Under the pieces are notes generated by a model. The model was not told where the DNA came from and did no database searches. It worked only from the letters and a program-made list of their open reading frames with translations. From Curvibacter delicatus NBRC 14919 (GTDB taxonomy: Bacteria; Pseudomonadota; Gammaproteobacteria; Burkholderiales; Burkholderiaceae_C), in contig NZ_BCWP01000002.1 of assembly GCF_001592265.1 (NCBI RefSeq), positions 110,072 to 174,071 on the forward strand: a stretch of DNA of 64,000 nt. The letters are read 5' to 3'. The position numbers and the translations under genes were made by a program. Within the stretch, counting starts at the first letter, position 1. Every line of letters begins with the position of its first letter. This document shows positions 36,714-45,215 of this stretch, one piece after another.

Positions 36714-37538
36714 GTGTCTGCTCCTGCCCCTGTCTCCGATCCGCTCGCGGCCTACCGCATCACCGAAGCGCCCTACTACCGCCCGTGCAGTGGCGAGGTG
36801 GCGCTGTACCAGCACGCCTACGCGCACCGGCTGCCGCTCATCCTCAAGGGCCCCACCGGCTGCGGCAAGACGCGCTTTGTCGAGTACATGGCCTGGAAGC
36901 TCGGCCGACCGCTGGTGACACTGGCCTGCAACGAGGACATGACGGCGGCCGACCTCGTGGGCCGCTGGCTGCTCGACGCCGACGGCACGCGCTGGCACGA
37001 CGGACCGCTCACGCTGGCGGCGCGCCATGGCGCGATCTGCTACCTCGACGAGGTGGTGGAGGCGCGCCAGGACACCACGGTGGTCATCCACCCGCTGACC
37101 GACGCGCGCCGCATGCTGCCGCTGGACCGCAAGGGCGAGCTGGTGCACGCCCACCCGGACTTCCAGCTCGTGGTCTCCTACAACCCGGGCTACCAGAGCC
37201 GCAGCAAGGACATGAAACCGTCCACGCGCCAACGCTTCGCCGCGCTGGAGTTCGACTACCCCGACGCCGCGGTGGAAACCGAGATCGTGGCGCACGAGGC
37301 TGGCATCGACGCTGCCCTGGCCGCGCAGCTGGTCGGCGTGGCGCAGGGCTCACGCGCGCTGCGCCAGCAGGGCCTGGACGAAGGCATCTCCACCCGCATG
37401 CTCATCTACGCCGGCATCCTGATCCGCGACGGCGTGGCCCCGCGCGACAGCTGCGAGATGACACTGACGCGCGCGCTGACCGACGACCCGGACCTGCTGG
37501 CCGCGTTGCGCCACCTCGTGGATGCCCACTTCCCCTGA
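36714..37538 (+). CDS. MoxR-type AAA+ ATPase (CbbQ/NorQ-like)
   Basis: 274 residues from GTG 36714 (TTG 36696 is also open). Walker A GPTGCGKT (46-53), Walker B CYLDE (109-113), and the family stretches NEDMTAADLVGRWLLD, VVIHPLTDARRMLPLDR and FQLVVSYNPGYQSRSKDMKPSTRQRF match CbbQ/NorQ/NirQ. Such ATPases work with a VWA-domain partner to insert metal or remodel an enzyme active site. The partner is the next gene, six bases downstream. The context between amidase and urease suggests a chaperone role for one of these enzymes (inference). Confidence 0.9.
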   Translation: MSAPAPVSDPLAAYRITEAPYYRPCSGEVALYQHAYAHRLPLILKGPTGCGKTRFVEYMAWKLGRPLVTLACNEDMTAADLVGRWLLDADGTRWHDGPLTLAARHGAICYLDEVVEARQDTTVVIHPLTDARRMLPLDRKGELVHAHPDFQLVVSYNPGYQSRSKDMKPSTRQRFAALEFDYPDAAVETEIVAHEAGIDAALAAQLVGVAQGSRALRQQGLDEGISTRMLIYAGILIRDGVAPRDSCEMTLTRALTDDPDLLAALRHLVDAHFP

Positions 37539-37544
37539 ACCGCA

Positions 37545-39191
37545 ATGGGCCGCGCCGACGCTGACACGCCCACCCTCGCCGCGCTGGGCCTGCTGCTCGG
37601 CGCCCTGAGCCGGCGCACGCTCACGCTGCAAACACTGGCCGGCGCCTCCCCGTCGCCGTCCACGGCCCCGCGCGCCGTGCTCAGTGCCACGCACCTGCTG
37701 CTGCCGGCGGCGGTCATGCAGGATGCCACGCTGTCACGCGCCGCCATCGCCCACGCAGCGGCCCACCTGCTGTACTCGCCACCGGCCCAGGCCGCGGGTA
37801 CGCTCAAGCCACTGGGCCTGGCCGTGGCGTCAACGATCGAGGATGCGCGCGTTGAAGCGCTGCTGATGCAGCGCCTGCCCGGCGTGCGTCGCTGGTTCCT
37901 GCAGGCCCAGCCGGCGCACGACCCGCACGGGCTGGACGTGCCCAGCCTGCTGGCCCGTCTGGGCCGCGCACTGCTGGACGGCCGCTACGCTGACGGCAAC
38001 CACTGGGTGCACAAGGGCCGCACGCTGTTTGCCGCCACCCGCCATGACCACGGTCTGGAAGACCAGGCCGCGTTCCGGCGTCTGGCCTCCATCCTCGCCA
38101 ACGACCTGGGCCAGATGCGCGTGCGGCTGGACCCGCAGCAGTGCGTGGTGCCGGCCGCCTACCGTGACGACCACAGCTACCTCTGGCAACACGGCGCCAC
38201 GGCCGACGACACCACTGAAGCGCTGCAGGTCCCCACCGCGCCCCCCCCGCCCGCCGACGCCTCACCGGCCGACACACCGCCGACCGATGCCGAAGAGCAA
38301 CCCATCGACGACGGCATCTGCCACCTCTACCCGGAATGGGACTATCGCCTGCAGCGCGAACGCACCGACTGGTGCACCGTGCGCGAGGTGGTGCCTCCGG
38401 CCGCAACACTTCACGGCTTGCCGCCCGCAGCCGAGCCTGCCACGCCCTGGCGCAGCCGGCGCCGCTTGAGCCGCAACCAGCGCCTGCGCCGGCAGTGGGA
38501 AGGCGAAGACCTCGACCTCGACGCCGCCATCGATGTGCAGGTGGAGCGGCGCCTGGCGTTGGCACCCGATGGTCGGCTGTTCGTGCGCCCGGGCAACGAG
38601 GCGCCACGCTGCAGCGTGCTGGTACTGCTTGACCTGTCGGCCTCCACCGGCGACGTGGCTGCCGGCAGCACGCAGCCCTTGCTGGCCGTCGAGCAGCAGG
38701 CAGCGCTGCTGCTGGCGCGTGCCGCACAGGCCGGGCAGGACCGCATTGCCATCCACGGCTTTGCCTCCAACACCCGCGCTGCGGTGCATTACCTGCGGCT
38801 GCTGGACTTCGGCACGCCGCTGGATGCGGCGCACACGCAGCGCATCCTGGGCACCCGCGCTGCCGGGTCCACCCGCATCGGCGCTGCGCTGCGCCATGCC
38901 ACGCGCTGCCTGCTGGCCGAGCCCACCGGCCCGCGCGCCATCGTGCTCATCACCGACGGCGCGCCGTCGGACATTGACGTCTTCGACACCCGCTATCTGA
39001 CCGAGGACGCCCGCGCCGCCGTGTTGGCCGCGCGGCGCCTGGGCGTGCAGTGCCATGGTCTGGTGGTTGACCCCGGGGCTGATGCCTACGCACGCCGCAT
39101 CTTCGGCTGGCGCAACTACCGCGTGGCCAAGACCGCTGTGCAGTTGCCATGCCAATTGGGCGAACTCTATGACCGGCTGGCGACGCTCTGA
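37545..39191 (+). CDS. VWA-domain protein (CbbO/NorD-like), partner of the MoxR ATPase
   Basis: 548 residues. The N-terminal half is helical (ATIAHAAAHLLYSP-type, VASTIEDARVEALLM), a proline-rich linker sits at about 225-255, followed by YPEWDYRLQRERTDWCTVRE and a C-terminal von Willebrand A domain with MIDAS DLSAS (363-367), later Thr and the LITDGAPSD motif. NorD/CbbO proteins share this plan and bridge MoxR hexamers to their target through the MIDAS metal. The link to amide or urea metabolism is from gene order only. Confidence 0.88.
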   Translation: MGRADADTPTLAALGLLLGALSRRTLTLQTLAGASPSPSTAPRAVLSATHLLLPAAVMQDATLSRAAIAHAAAHLLYSPPAQAAGTLKPLGLAVASTIEDARVEALLMQRLPGVRRWFLQAQPAHDPHGLDVPSLLARLGRALLDGRYADGNHWVHKGRTLFAATRHDHGLEDQAAFRRLASILANDLGQMRVRLDPQQCVVPAAYRDDHSYLWQHGATADDTTEALQVPTAPPPPADASPADTPPTDAEEQPIDDGICHLYPEWDYRLQRERTDWCTVREVVPPAATLHGLPPAAEPATPWRSRRRLSRNQRLRRQWEGEDLDLDAAIDVQVERRLALAPDGRLFVRPGNEAPRCSVLVLLDLSASTGDVAAGSTQPLLAVEQQAALLLARAAQAGQDRIAIHGFASNTRAAVHYLRLLDFGTPLDAAHTQRILGTRAAGSTRIGAALRHATRCLLAEPTGPRAIVLITDGAPSDIDVFDTRYLTEDARAAVLAARRLGVQCHGLVVDPGADAYARRIFGWRNYRVAKTAVQLPCQLGELYDRLATL

Positions 39192-39441
39192 GCGCGGGCC
39201 ATGCACCGACCTCGCCTTGCGCACCAACATGGCGCACATCCCACCGTGGTGCACGCCGGCGTGCGCACCAGGTACGGGCGTGGCCGCTGCACCGCCATCC
39301 TGTTGGCCTTATGGCAGTCATGAGAAGGCGGCACGGCTATTGCATGAGCAGATGAACACTTGATGCGCACGCCATGGAACTGGACTCCCCGTGTTCGGCC
39401 GGCCTTGGCGGCCGCACGGTCTGATTTTGAAGCGAAGCGAT
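39192..39441. other. Intergenic region upstream of ureA
   Basis: 250 bp with no supported gene. It contains the sigma-54-type element at 39329-39344 and a GCCGGCCTTGGCGGCCG inverted repeat near 39398-39414 in the ureA leader, whose function is unclear. Confidence 0.5.
39329..39344 (+). promoter_or_regulatory. Sigma-54 (-24/-12) promoter upstream of ureA
   Basis: CGGCACGGCTATTGCA agrees with the consensus TGGCACG-N4-TTGCA at all but the first base, with GG and GC exactly 10 bases apart. Transcription would begin about 12 bp further, giving a leader of about 85 nt before ureA. It suggests NtrC-type nitrogen control of the urease genes. Confidence 0.65.
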
Positions 39442-39744
39442 ATGGAACTCACTCCCCGTGAAAAAGACAAGCTGCTGATCTTCACCGCCGCCCTGCTGGC
39501 CGAGCGCCGCCGTGCGCGCGGCCTGAAGCTCAACTACCCGGAGGCAGTGGCCTACCTCAGCGCCGCCGTGATGGAAGGCGCACGCGACGGCAAGACCGTG
39601 GCCCAGCTCATGAGCGAAGGGCGCACGCTGCTCACGCGCGCCGACGTGATGGACGGCGTGGCCGAGATGATTCCCGACATCCAGGTGGAAGCCACCTTCC
39701 CCGACGGCACCAAGCTCGTCACCGTGCACCAGCCCATCGTCTGA
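39442..39744 (+). CDS. ureA: Urease gamma subunit
   Basis: 100 residues, the standard UreA length. [37 protein letters not shown] and [44 protein letters not shown] are highly conserved. ATG 39442 is chosen over the longer frame to 39391 because it matches all family N-termini. UreA, UreB and UreC form the nickel urease that hydrolyses urea to ammonia and carbamate. Confidence 0.97.
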   Translation: MELTPREKDKLLIFTAALLAERRRARGLKLNYPEAVAYLSAAVMEGARDGKTVAQLMSEGRTLLTRADVMDGVAEMIPDIQVEATFPDGTKLVTVHQPIV

Positions 39745-39766
39745 TCCCCCACGAACAGGAGCCCCC

Positions 39767-39952
39767 ATGTTTCGCACCTTTCCAAAAGCTATCAAATTCA
39801 TAGCAACTGGCGCATTGTTGACAAGCGCCAACGCCTCTTTTGCTCATGACGGCCACGGCTTGCACGGCAGCCACTGGCACGCCACCGACCTGTGGGGTTT
39901 TGTCGCCATCGGCGTGGTGCTGGCCGTTGCCATCTGGCAGGGCCGCAAGTGA
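39767..39952 (+). CDS. Small His-rich membrane protein inside the urease operon
   Basis: 61 residues between ureA and ureB. An N-terminal hydrophobic signal ([26 protein letters not shown]) is followed by a histidine-rich loop [17 protein letters not shown] and a C-terminal helix ([18 protein letters not shown]). The short His-rich periplasmic segment could bind nickel; function is not known to me. An AGGAG site lies upstream. Its signal sequence is largely encoded by dispersed repeat copy C, an unusual origin. Confidence 0.75.
   Translation: MFRTFPKAIKFIATGALLTSANASFAHDGHGLHGSHWHATDLWGFVAIGVVLAVAIWQGRK
39788..39840 (+). repeat. Comamonad-type palindromic repeat, copy C, within coding sequence
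   Basis: GCTATCAAATTCATAGCAAC followed by TGGCGCATTGTTGACAAGCG...ACGCC. It aligns to copies A, B and D from the palindrome to the tail. It is read in frame and encodes roughly residues 8-25 of the small urease-operon protein, most of its signal peptide. Confidence 0.65.
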
Positions 39953-39971
39953 CGCCCCCCAGGAGGCCCGC

Positions 39972-40277
39972 ATGATTCCCGGCGAACTGCTGATCGACGA
40001 AGGCGCGCACCAGCTCAACCCCGGGCGCCGCACGCTGACCTTGGTGGTGAAGAACACCGGCGACCGGCCGATCCAGGTCGGCTCGCACTACCACTTTGCC
40101 GAGACCAACGCCGCCTTGGGTTTCGACCGTGACGCCGCGCGTGGCATGCGGCTCAACATCGCCAGTGGCACGGCGGTGCGCTTCGAGCCTGGCCAGCAGC
40201 GCACGGTGGAGCTGGTGGATTACGCGGGCGACCGCTTGGTGTACGGCTTTCGCGGCCTCATCCAAGGAAAAGTCTAG
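39972..40277 (+). CDS. ureB: Urease beta subunit
   Basis: 101 residues, normal for Ure[73 protein letters not shown] and [14 protein letters not shown] 39972 has a perfect AGGAGG site 5-10 bases upstream. It is separated by only two bases from ureC. Confidence 0.97.
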   Translation: MIPGELLIDEGAHQLNPGRRTLTLVVKNTGDRPIQVGSHYHFAETNAALGFDRDAARGMRLNIASGTAVRFEPGQQRTVELVDYAGDRLVYGFRGLIQGKV

Positions 40278-40279
40278 TT

Positions 40280-42022
40280 ATGGCAACGATCGGAAAACGC
40301 GCCTATGCCGAGATGTTCGGCCCCACCGTGGGCGACCGCGTGCGCCTGGCCGACACCGAGCTGATCGTCGAGGTTGAGCAGGACTACACCCTGCGCGCCG
40401 GCGGCTACGGCGAGGAAGTGAAGTTCGGCGGCGGCAAGACCATCCGCGACGGCATGGCGCAAAGCCAGCGCAGCCGCGATGGCCACGGCCTGGGCCCCTC
40501 CGGTGGCGGCGCCATGGACACGGTGCTGACCAATGCGCTCATCCTCGACCACTGGGGCATCGTCAAGGCCGACATTGGGCTGAAGGGCGGGCGCATTGCC
40601 GCCATCGGGAAGGCCGGCAACCCGGACACGCAAACCGGCGTGGACATGGTCATCGGCCCCGGCACCGAGATCATCAGCTGCGAGGGCAACATCGTCACCG
40701 CCGGCGGCATCGACACCCACATCCACTTCATCGCGCCGCAGCAGATCGAGGAGGCGCTGTGCAGCGGCATCACCACCATGATCGGCGGCGGCACGGGCCC
40801 GGCCACCGGCACCTTTGCCACCACCTGCACGCCGGGGCCGTGGAACCTGGAGCGCATGCTGCAGGCAGCCGACGCCTTCCCCATGAATCTGGGTTTTCTC
40901 GGCAAGGGCAACGCCGCGCTGCCGGGCGCGCTGCATGAGCAGATCAAGGCCGGCGCCATCGGCCTCAAGCTGCACGAGGACTGGGGCACCACGCCGGCGG
41001 CCATCGACAACTGCCTGACCGTGGCGGAGGAAACCGACACGCAGGTGGCGATCCACACCGACACGCTCAACGAGAGCGGTTTCGTGGAAGACACGGTGGC
41101 TGCTTTCAAGGGCCGCACCATCCACACCTTCCACACCGAAGGCGCCGGTGGCGGCCATGCGCCCGACATTTTGAAGGTGGTAGGCGAGGCCAACGTGCTG
41201 CCCTCTTCCACCAACCCCACGCGCCCCTACACGGTGAACACGCTGGACGAGCATGTGGACATGCTGATGGTGTGCCACCACCTCGACCCGGCGATTGCCG
41301 AAGACCTGGCCTTTGCCGAGAGCCGCATCCGCAAGGAAACCATTGCGGCGGAGGACATCCTGCACGACCTGGGCGCCATCAGCATGTTCAGCTCCGACTC
41401 GCAGGCCATGGGCCGCGTGGGCGAAGTGATCATCCGCACCTGGCAGACCGCGCACAAGATGAAACAGCAGCGCGGCAAGCTGCCGGGTGACTCGGACCGG
41501 CACGACAACTTCCGCGTCAAGCGCTACATCGCCAAGTACACCATCAACCCGGCGATTGCCCATGGCATCAGCCATGAGGTCGGCAGCATCGAAGTGGGCA
41601 AGTGGGCTGACCTGGTGGTGTTCAAGCCGTCCTTCTTCGGCATCAAGCCCGCCCTCATCCTCAAGGGCGGTTTCATCGCCATGGCGGCCATGGGCGACCC
41701 CAATGCCAGCATCCCGACACCGCAGCCGGTGCACTACCGGCCGATGTTCGGTGCCTTTGGCGGCGCCATTGCCCAGACCTCGCTCACCTTCGTCTCGCAG
41801 GCCGGCATTGCGGCCGACATCGGCTCGCGCTTCGGCCTGTCCAAGCGGCTGGCGGCGGTGAAAGGCATCCGCGGCATCGGCAAGCGGCACATGATCCACA
41901 ACGACTACGCGCCGCGCATGGAGGTGGATGCGCAGACCTATGTGGTGCGCGCCGACGGCCAATTGCTGACCTGTGAACCAGCCGTGAGCCTGCCCATGGC
42001 ACAACGCTACTTTTTATTCTGA
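40280..42022 (+). CDS. ureC: Urease alpha subunit
   Basis: 580 residues. Nickel-site residues are present: HIHF, carbamylated Lys230 in [33 protein letters not shown] and the Asp in SSDSQAMGR, plus the flap MVCHHLDP with its Cys-His. It is about 13 residues longer than the Klebsiella enzyme, mostly from an extra loop after RDGMAQSQ ([14 protein letters not shown]) and four residues at [11 protein letters not shown]. Both are near the N-terminus and away from the active site. The stop overlaps the ureE start by one base. Confidence 0.98.
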   Translation: MATIGKRAYAEMFGPTVGDRVRLADTELIVEVEQDYTLRAGGYGEEVKFGGGKTIRDGMAQSQRSRDGHGLGPSGGGAMDTVLTNALILDHWGIVKADIGLKGGRIAAIGKAGNPDTQTGVDMVIGPGTEIISCEGNIVTAGGIDTHIHFIAPQQIEEALCSGITTMIGGGTGPATGTFATTCTPGPWNLERMLQAADAFPMNLGFLGKGNAALPGALHEQIKAGAIGLKLHEDWGTTPAAIDNCLTVAEETDTQVAIHTDTLNESGFVEDTVAAFKGRTIHTFHTEGAGGGHAPDILKVVGEANVLPSSTNPTRPYTVNTLDEHVDMLMVCHHLDPAIAEDLAFAESRIRKETIAAEDILHDLGAISMFSSDSQAMGRVGEVIIRTWQTAHKMKQQRGKLPGDSDRHDNFRVKRYIAKYTINPAIAHGISHEVGSIEVGKWADLVVFKPSFFGIKPALILKGGFIAMAAMGDPNASIPTPQPVHYRPMFGAFGGAIAQTSLTFVSQAGIAADIGSRFGLSKRLAAVKGIRGIGKRHMIHNDYAPRMEVDAQTYVVRADGQLLTCEPAVSLPMAQRYFLF

Positions 42023-42633
42023 TGCTGCAAGTTTCCAAACTTCTTCCCGGTGGCCAGGGCCTGGCCGCACCGCTGCTCAAGCGTGCAACGACGGTGGAAC
42101 TCGGCTGGGACGTGCGCCAGAAAAGCCGCTTTGCCGCCACCGACTCGTCAGGCCGCGAACTCGGCATCTTCCTGCCGCGCGGCACCGTGGTGCGCGGCGG
42201 CGACGTGCTGGTGGCCGAAGACGGCTCGCTCATCCAAGTGATTGCGGCACCGCAAGCAGTGCTGCGCATCACCGCCTGCACCGAGCACGGAACGCCGTTT
42301 GACCTGACGCGCGCCGCCTACCACCTGGGCAACCGGCATGTGCCGATCGAGCTGCAGCCCGACCACCTGAAGATCGAACCCGACCACGTGCTGGCCGACA
42401 TGCTGCGCGCCATGCACCTGACGGTGGTGGAACAGCAGGCGACCTTCGAGCCCGAAGGCGGCGCTTATGCGCAAGGTGGTCACAGCCATGGACATGGACA
42501 TGGACATGGACATGGCCACGCGCACGGTCATGAGGCGGGGCATGCCCACCCGCACGATCATGCACACGACCATGATCACGACCAGCCGCATGAGCACCAT
42601 GGCCACGGACACGATCATGGACATGCGCACTGA
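42022..42633 (+). CDS. ureE: Urease nickel metallochaperone UreE
   Basis: 203 residues: N-terminal peptide-binding domain ([37 protein letters not shown]) and C-terminal metal domain with [14 protein letters not shown] and [12 protein letters not shown]. The last 50 residues are extremely His-rich (alternating [19 protein letters not shown]), about 25 histidines, giving high-capacity nickel storage as in Klebsiella UreE but longer. The DNA for this tail is a run of CATGGA-type near-repeats. The ureF start lies inside the end of the gene. Confidence 0.95.
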   Translation: MLQVSKLLPGGQGLAAPLLKRATTVELGWDVRQKSRFAATDSSGRELGIFLPRGTVVRGGDVLVAEDGSLIQVIAAPQAVLRITACTEHGTPFDLTRAAYHLGNRHVPIELQPDHLKIEPDHVLADMLRAMHLTVVEQQATFEPEGGAYAQGGHSHGHGHGHGHGHAHGHEAGHAHPHDHAHDHDHDQPHEHHGHGHDHGHAH

Positions 42634-43318
42634 CACACCACTGCCAGCCGCCAGCCTGCTGCAACTGATCTGGCTCGCCTCGCCGGCGCTGCCGGTCGGT
42701 GGTTTTTCCTACTCGGAAGGGCTGGAAGCCGCCGTCGATACTGCGCGAGTCGCTACAGAAAAAGAAGCAGCCGAGTGGCTGACCGAGCAACTGAACCTGA
42801 CGCTGGCACGGGCCGACCTGCCGGTGCTGGCACGCGCCATCAGCGCCTGGCGCGCCGACGACCACGCCGCCCTGCACGCGCTCAACAGCTGGCTGCTGCA
42901 GACGCGCGAAACCAGCGAGCTGCGGGCGCAGACGGTGCAGATGGGCCGCTCGCTGGTGGAATGGCTTCGCAACCACGAAGGCATCGAACCCGCGCAGCTG
43001 CAGGCCTGCGCCGCGCTGGAGCCGGGTTACCCCATCGCCTTTGCGCTGGCCGCCGCCAGCATCCAGGCCCCGGTGCGCGACGGCCTGCTGGCCTACGCCT
43101 TCGGCTGGGCCGAGAACATGATGCAAGCCGCCATCAAGGCCGTGCCGCTGGGACAGAGTGCCGGCCAGCGCATCCTGGCCCGGCTGGCGGCCGAGATTCC
43201 CGCCGCGGTGGATGCCGCCTGCCAGTTGCCCGAAGCCGACTGGCAAGCCTTCAGCCCCATGCTGGCCATTCTGTCCAGCCAGCACGAAACCCAGTATTCA
43301 CGCCTGTTCCGCTCCTGA
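42623..43318 (+). CDS. ureF: Urease accessory protein UreF
   Basis: 231 residues from ATG 42623 (ATG 42617 two codons earlier is equally possible). Key segments are [40 protein letters not shown], and [26 protein letters not shown]. UreF forms the UreG2F2D2 complex and gates GTP hydrolysis. It overlaps the end of ureE by 11 or 17 bases with no separate ribosome site, implying coupling. Confidence 0.95.
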   Translation: MRTDTPLPAASLLQLIWLASPALPVGGFSYSEGLEAAVDTARVATEKEAAEWLTEQLNLTLARADLPVLARAISAWRADDHAALHALNSWLLQTRETSELRAQTVQMGRSLVEWLRNHEGIEPAQLQACAALEPGYPIAFALAAASIQAPVRDGLLAYAFGWAENMMQAAIKAVPLGQSAGQRILARLAAEIPAAVDAACQLPEADWQAFSPMLAILSSQHETQYSRLFRS

Positions 43319-43322
43319 CAAC

Positions 43323-43976
43323 ATGACCCTGCACCACATCCCCAATCGCACCAAGACCCTGCCGCCGCTGCGCGTGGGCATCGGCGGCCCGGTCGGCTCC
43401 GGCAAAACCACGCTGCTGGAAATGCTGTGCAAGGCCATGCGCGACCAGTACGACCTGGTGGCCATCACCAACGACATCTACACCAAGGAAGACCAGCGCC
43501 TATTGACGGTGAGCGGCGCACTGCCGGCCGAGCGCATCATGGGCGTGGAAACCGGCGGCTGCCCGCACACCGCCATCCGCGAAGACGCCTCCATCAACCT
43601 GGAGGCCATCGACCGCATGCTGGCCGATTTCCCCGATGCCGACGTCGTCTTCATCGAATCCGGCGGCGACAACCTGGCCGCCACCTTCAGCCCCGAGCTG
43701 AGCGACCTGACGATCTACGTGATTGATGTGGCCGCCGGCGAAAAGATCCCGCGCAAGGGCGGCCCCGGCATCACCAAGAGCGACCTCTTCGTCATCAACA
43801 AGACCGACCTCGCACCCTACGTGGGCGCGAACCTGGACGTGATGGAAGCCGACACGCGCCGCATGCGAACCAATGCGCAAGGGCTGAAACCGTTTGTGAT
43901 GACCAACCTCAAGACACTGGCGGGGGTGGATGAGGTGGTAAGTTTCATCGAGACACGCGGCTTGCTCAAGACCTGA
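43323..43976 (+). CDS. ureG: Urease accessory GTPase UreG
   Basis: 217 residues. P-loop GGPVGSGKT, metal-binding CPHT in [16 protein letters not shown], the [15 protein letters not shown] segment, and [11 protein letters not shown] for guanine specificity. UreG carries nickel to UreE/urease and hydrolyses GTP on activation. It is the last gene of the cluster and converges on the PepSY gene with an 11-bp overlap of coding ends. Confidence 0.97.
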   Translation: MTLHHIPNRTKTLPPLRVGIGGPVGSGKTTLLEMLCKAMRDQYDLVAITNDIYTKEDQRLLTVSGALPAERIMGVETGGCPHTAIREDASINLEAIDRMLADFPDADVVFIESGGDNLAATFSPELSDLTIYVIDVAAGEKIPRKGGPGITKSDLFVINKTDLAPYVGANLDVMEADTRRMRTNAQGLKPFVMTNLKTLAGVDEVVSFIETRGLLKT

Positions 43977-45192
43977 CTTTCACCGCTTGCTGGCCTAACG
44001 ATGTGGCGACGCCACGTCGCTGCAAGGTCGGACGTCGCGCCCGCCGTTTCTTCGCCCAGATCATCACGCCCGTCACGCTGAAGGCGGCCACGGCCAGACC
44101 GCAGAACGAGATCAGCACGCGCCCCGGCACGCCGAGGATGCGGCCGGAGTGCAGAGGGAACATGGCTTGCAGGAAGATGTCGCCCGCGCTGCCACGGCCC
44201 GGCACATCGGCGCCGAGCGGCGCACCGGTCTGGGCGTCGAAGTAGAGCCAGGGGTTGCCCAGGCCGCCGTCGCCGTGGCTGTTGTCGCCCTCGAACAGAC
44301 CGACGCCGTAGAGACCGAACTCGGAGGAGAGGAACACGCCGCCGGCCGGCGTGCTGAGCTGCCGGCGTTGCGCCTCCGCTTGCGCCAACACCAGCACCTG
44401 CGCGGCCGAGAGCTTGGGCTCGATAGGCTGTGCGCTCAGGGTACGGCTGGCAAAGGGTGACGGCGTCAGCTCGGAGAACCACGCCACCACCGGGCGCATG
44501 ACCTGCTCCCGCAGGTTCATCGACACCGAGGTCACGGCCAGCATCAGCACCAGCAGAAAGAGCCAGACGCCACCGGAGCGGTGCAGGTCGAACACCAGAC
44601 GGTAGCCGCCGGTGCGCCAGCGGAAAGCAAAGGACTGGCGCCAGGCGGCCCAGTTCGGGAAGGCGATCCACAACGCAACCAGGCTGTCGAACACCCAGAC
44701 GATGGCCACGATGCCCATGAACAGGGTGCCCAGCGGCAGTCCGAAGGCGTCGGGGATGTGCAGGCTGTAGTGCAGCTTGTAGAGGAAGGGCAGCAGGTTC
44801 TCGCGGTCCAGCGCCACCTTGCCCCACTCGCGCCGGCCCAGCACCTCACCGCTGACGGGGTCGAGCGCAATCTGGTTGAAGCCCAGCACATGGGGCTTAC
44901 CGCTGGCGGGGTCGGTCTTCGGGTCAACCATGAGCAGCAGGCTGTGGCCGGCCTCCACATGAAGCGGCAGGTAACGCACGCGCAGGCGCGGGTCGGCGGC
45001 TTCCAGCCGCGCCGCCAGCGTCAGCGCGTCCAGCGGCTGGCCTTCGGCCCGCGCCTGGTAGAGATGGGGGTTGAGCCATTCGTCCAGCTCGTGGTCCCAC
45101 GAAATGACGGCACCGGTGGCACCGGCCACGAACAGGAACAAGGCCGTGGCCAGCCCGAACCAGCGGTGCAGCAACACGAGAATGGAGCGCAT
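43966..45192 (-). CDS. PepSY-associated membrane protein, probable siderophore-iron reductase
   Basis: 408 residues from ATG 45192. Four transmembrane segments of the PepSY_TM family with conserved histidines: [68 protein letters not shown] and [41 protein letters not shown]. It begins 23 bp after the TonB-dependent siderophore receptor, so it most likely reduces ferric siderophore at the inner membrane (FoxB-like); this is inferred from family and operon. Confidence 0.87.
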   Translation of the reverse strand: MRSILVLLHRWFGLATALFLFVAGATGAVISWDHELDEWLNPHLYQARAEGQPLDALTLAARLEAADPRLRVRYLPLHVEAGHSLLLMVDPKTDPASGKPHVLGFNQIALDPVSGEVLGRREWGKVALDRENLLPFLYKLHYSLHIPDAFGLPLGTLFMGIVAIVWVFDSLVALWIAFPNWAAWRQSFAFRWRTGGYRLVFDLHRSGGVWLFLLVLMLAVTSVSMNLREQVMRPVVAWFSELTPSPFASRTLSAQPIEPKLSAAQVLVLAQAEAQRRQLSTPAGGVFLSSEFGLYGVGLFEGDNSHGDGGLGNPWLYFDAQTGAPLGADVPGRGSAGDIFLQAMFPLHSGRILGVPGRVLISFCGLAVAAFSVTGVMIWAKKRRARRPTLQRRGVATSLGQQAVKVRS

Positions 45193-45215
45193 GGTCTTCC
45201 CCTTTTGTCTGACGC

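Noticed and set aside
42470..42632. Repetitive CATGGA/CACGAT tract that could look like a CRISPR or satellite array
   Set aside because: It is the in-frame His-rich tail of UreE; there are no spacers or regular repeat units.
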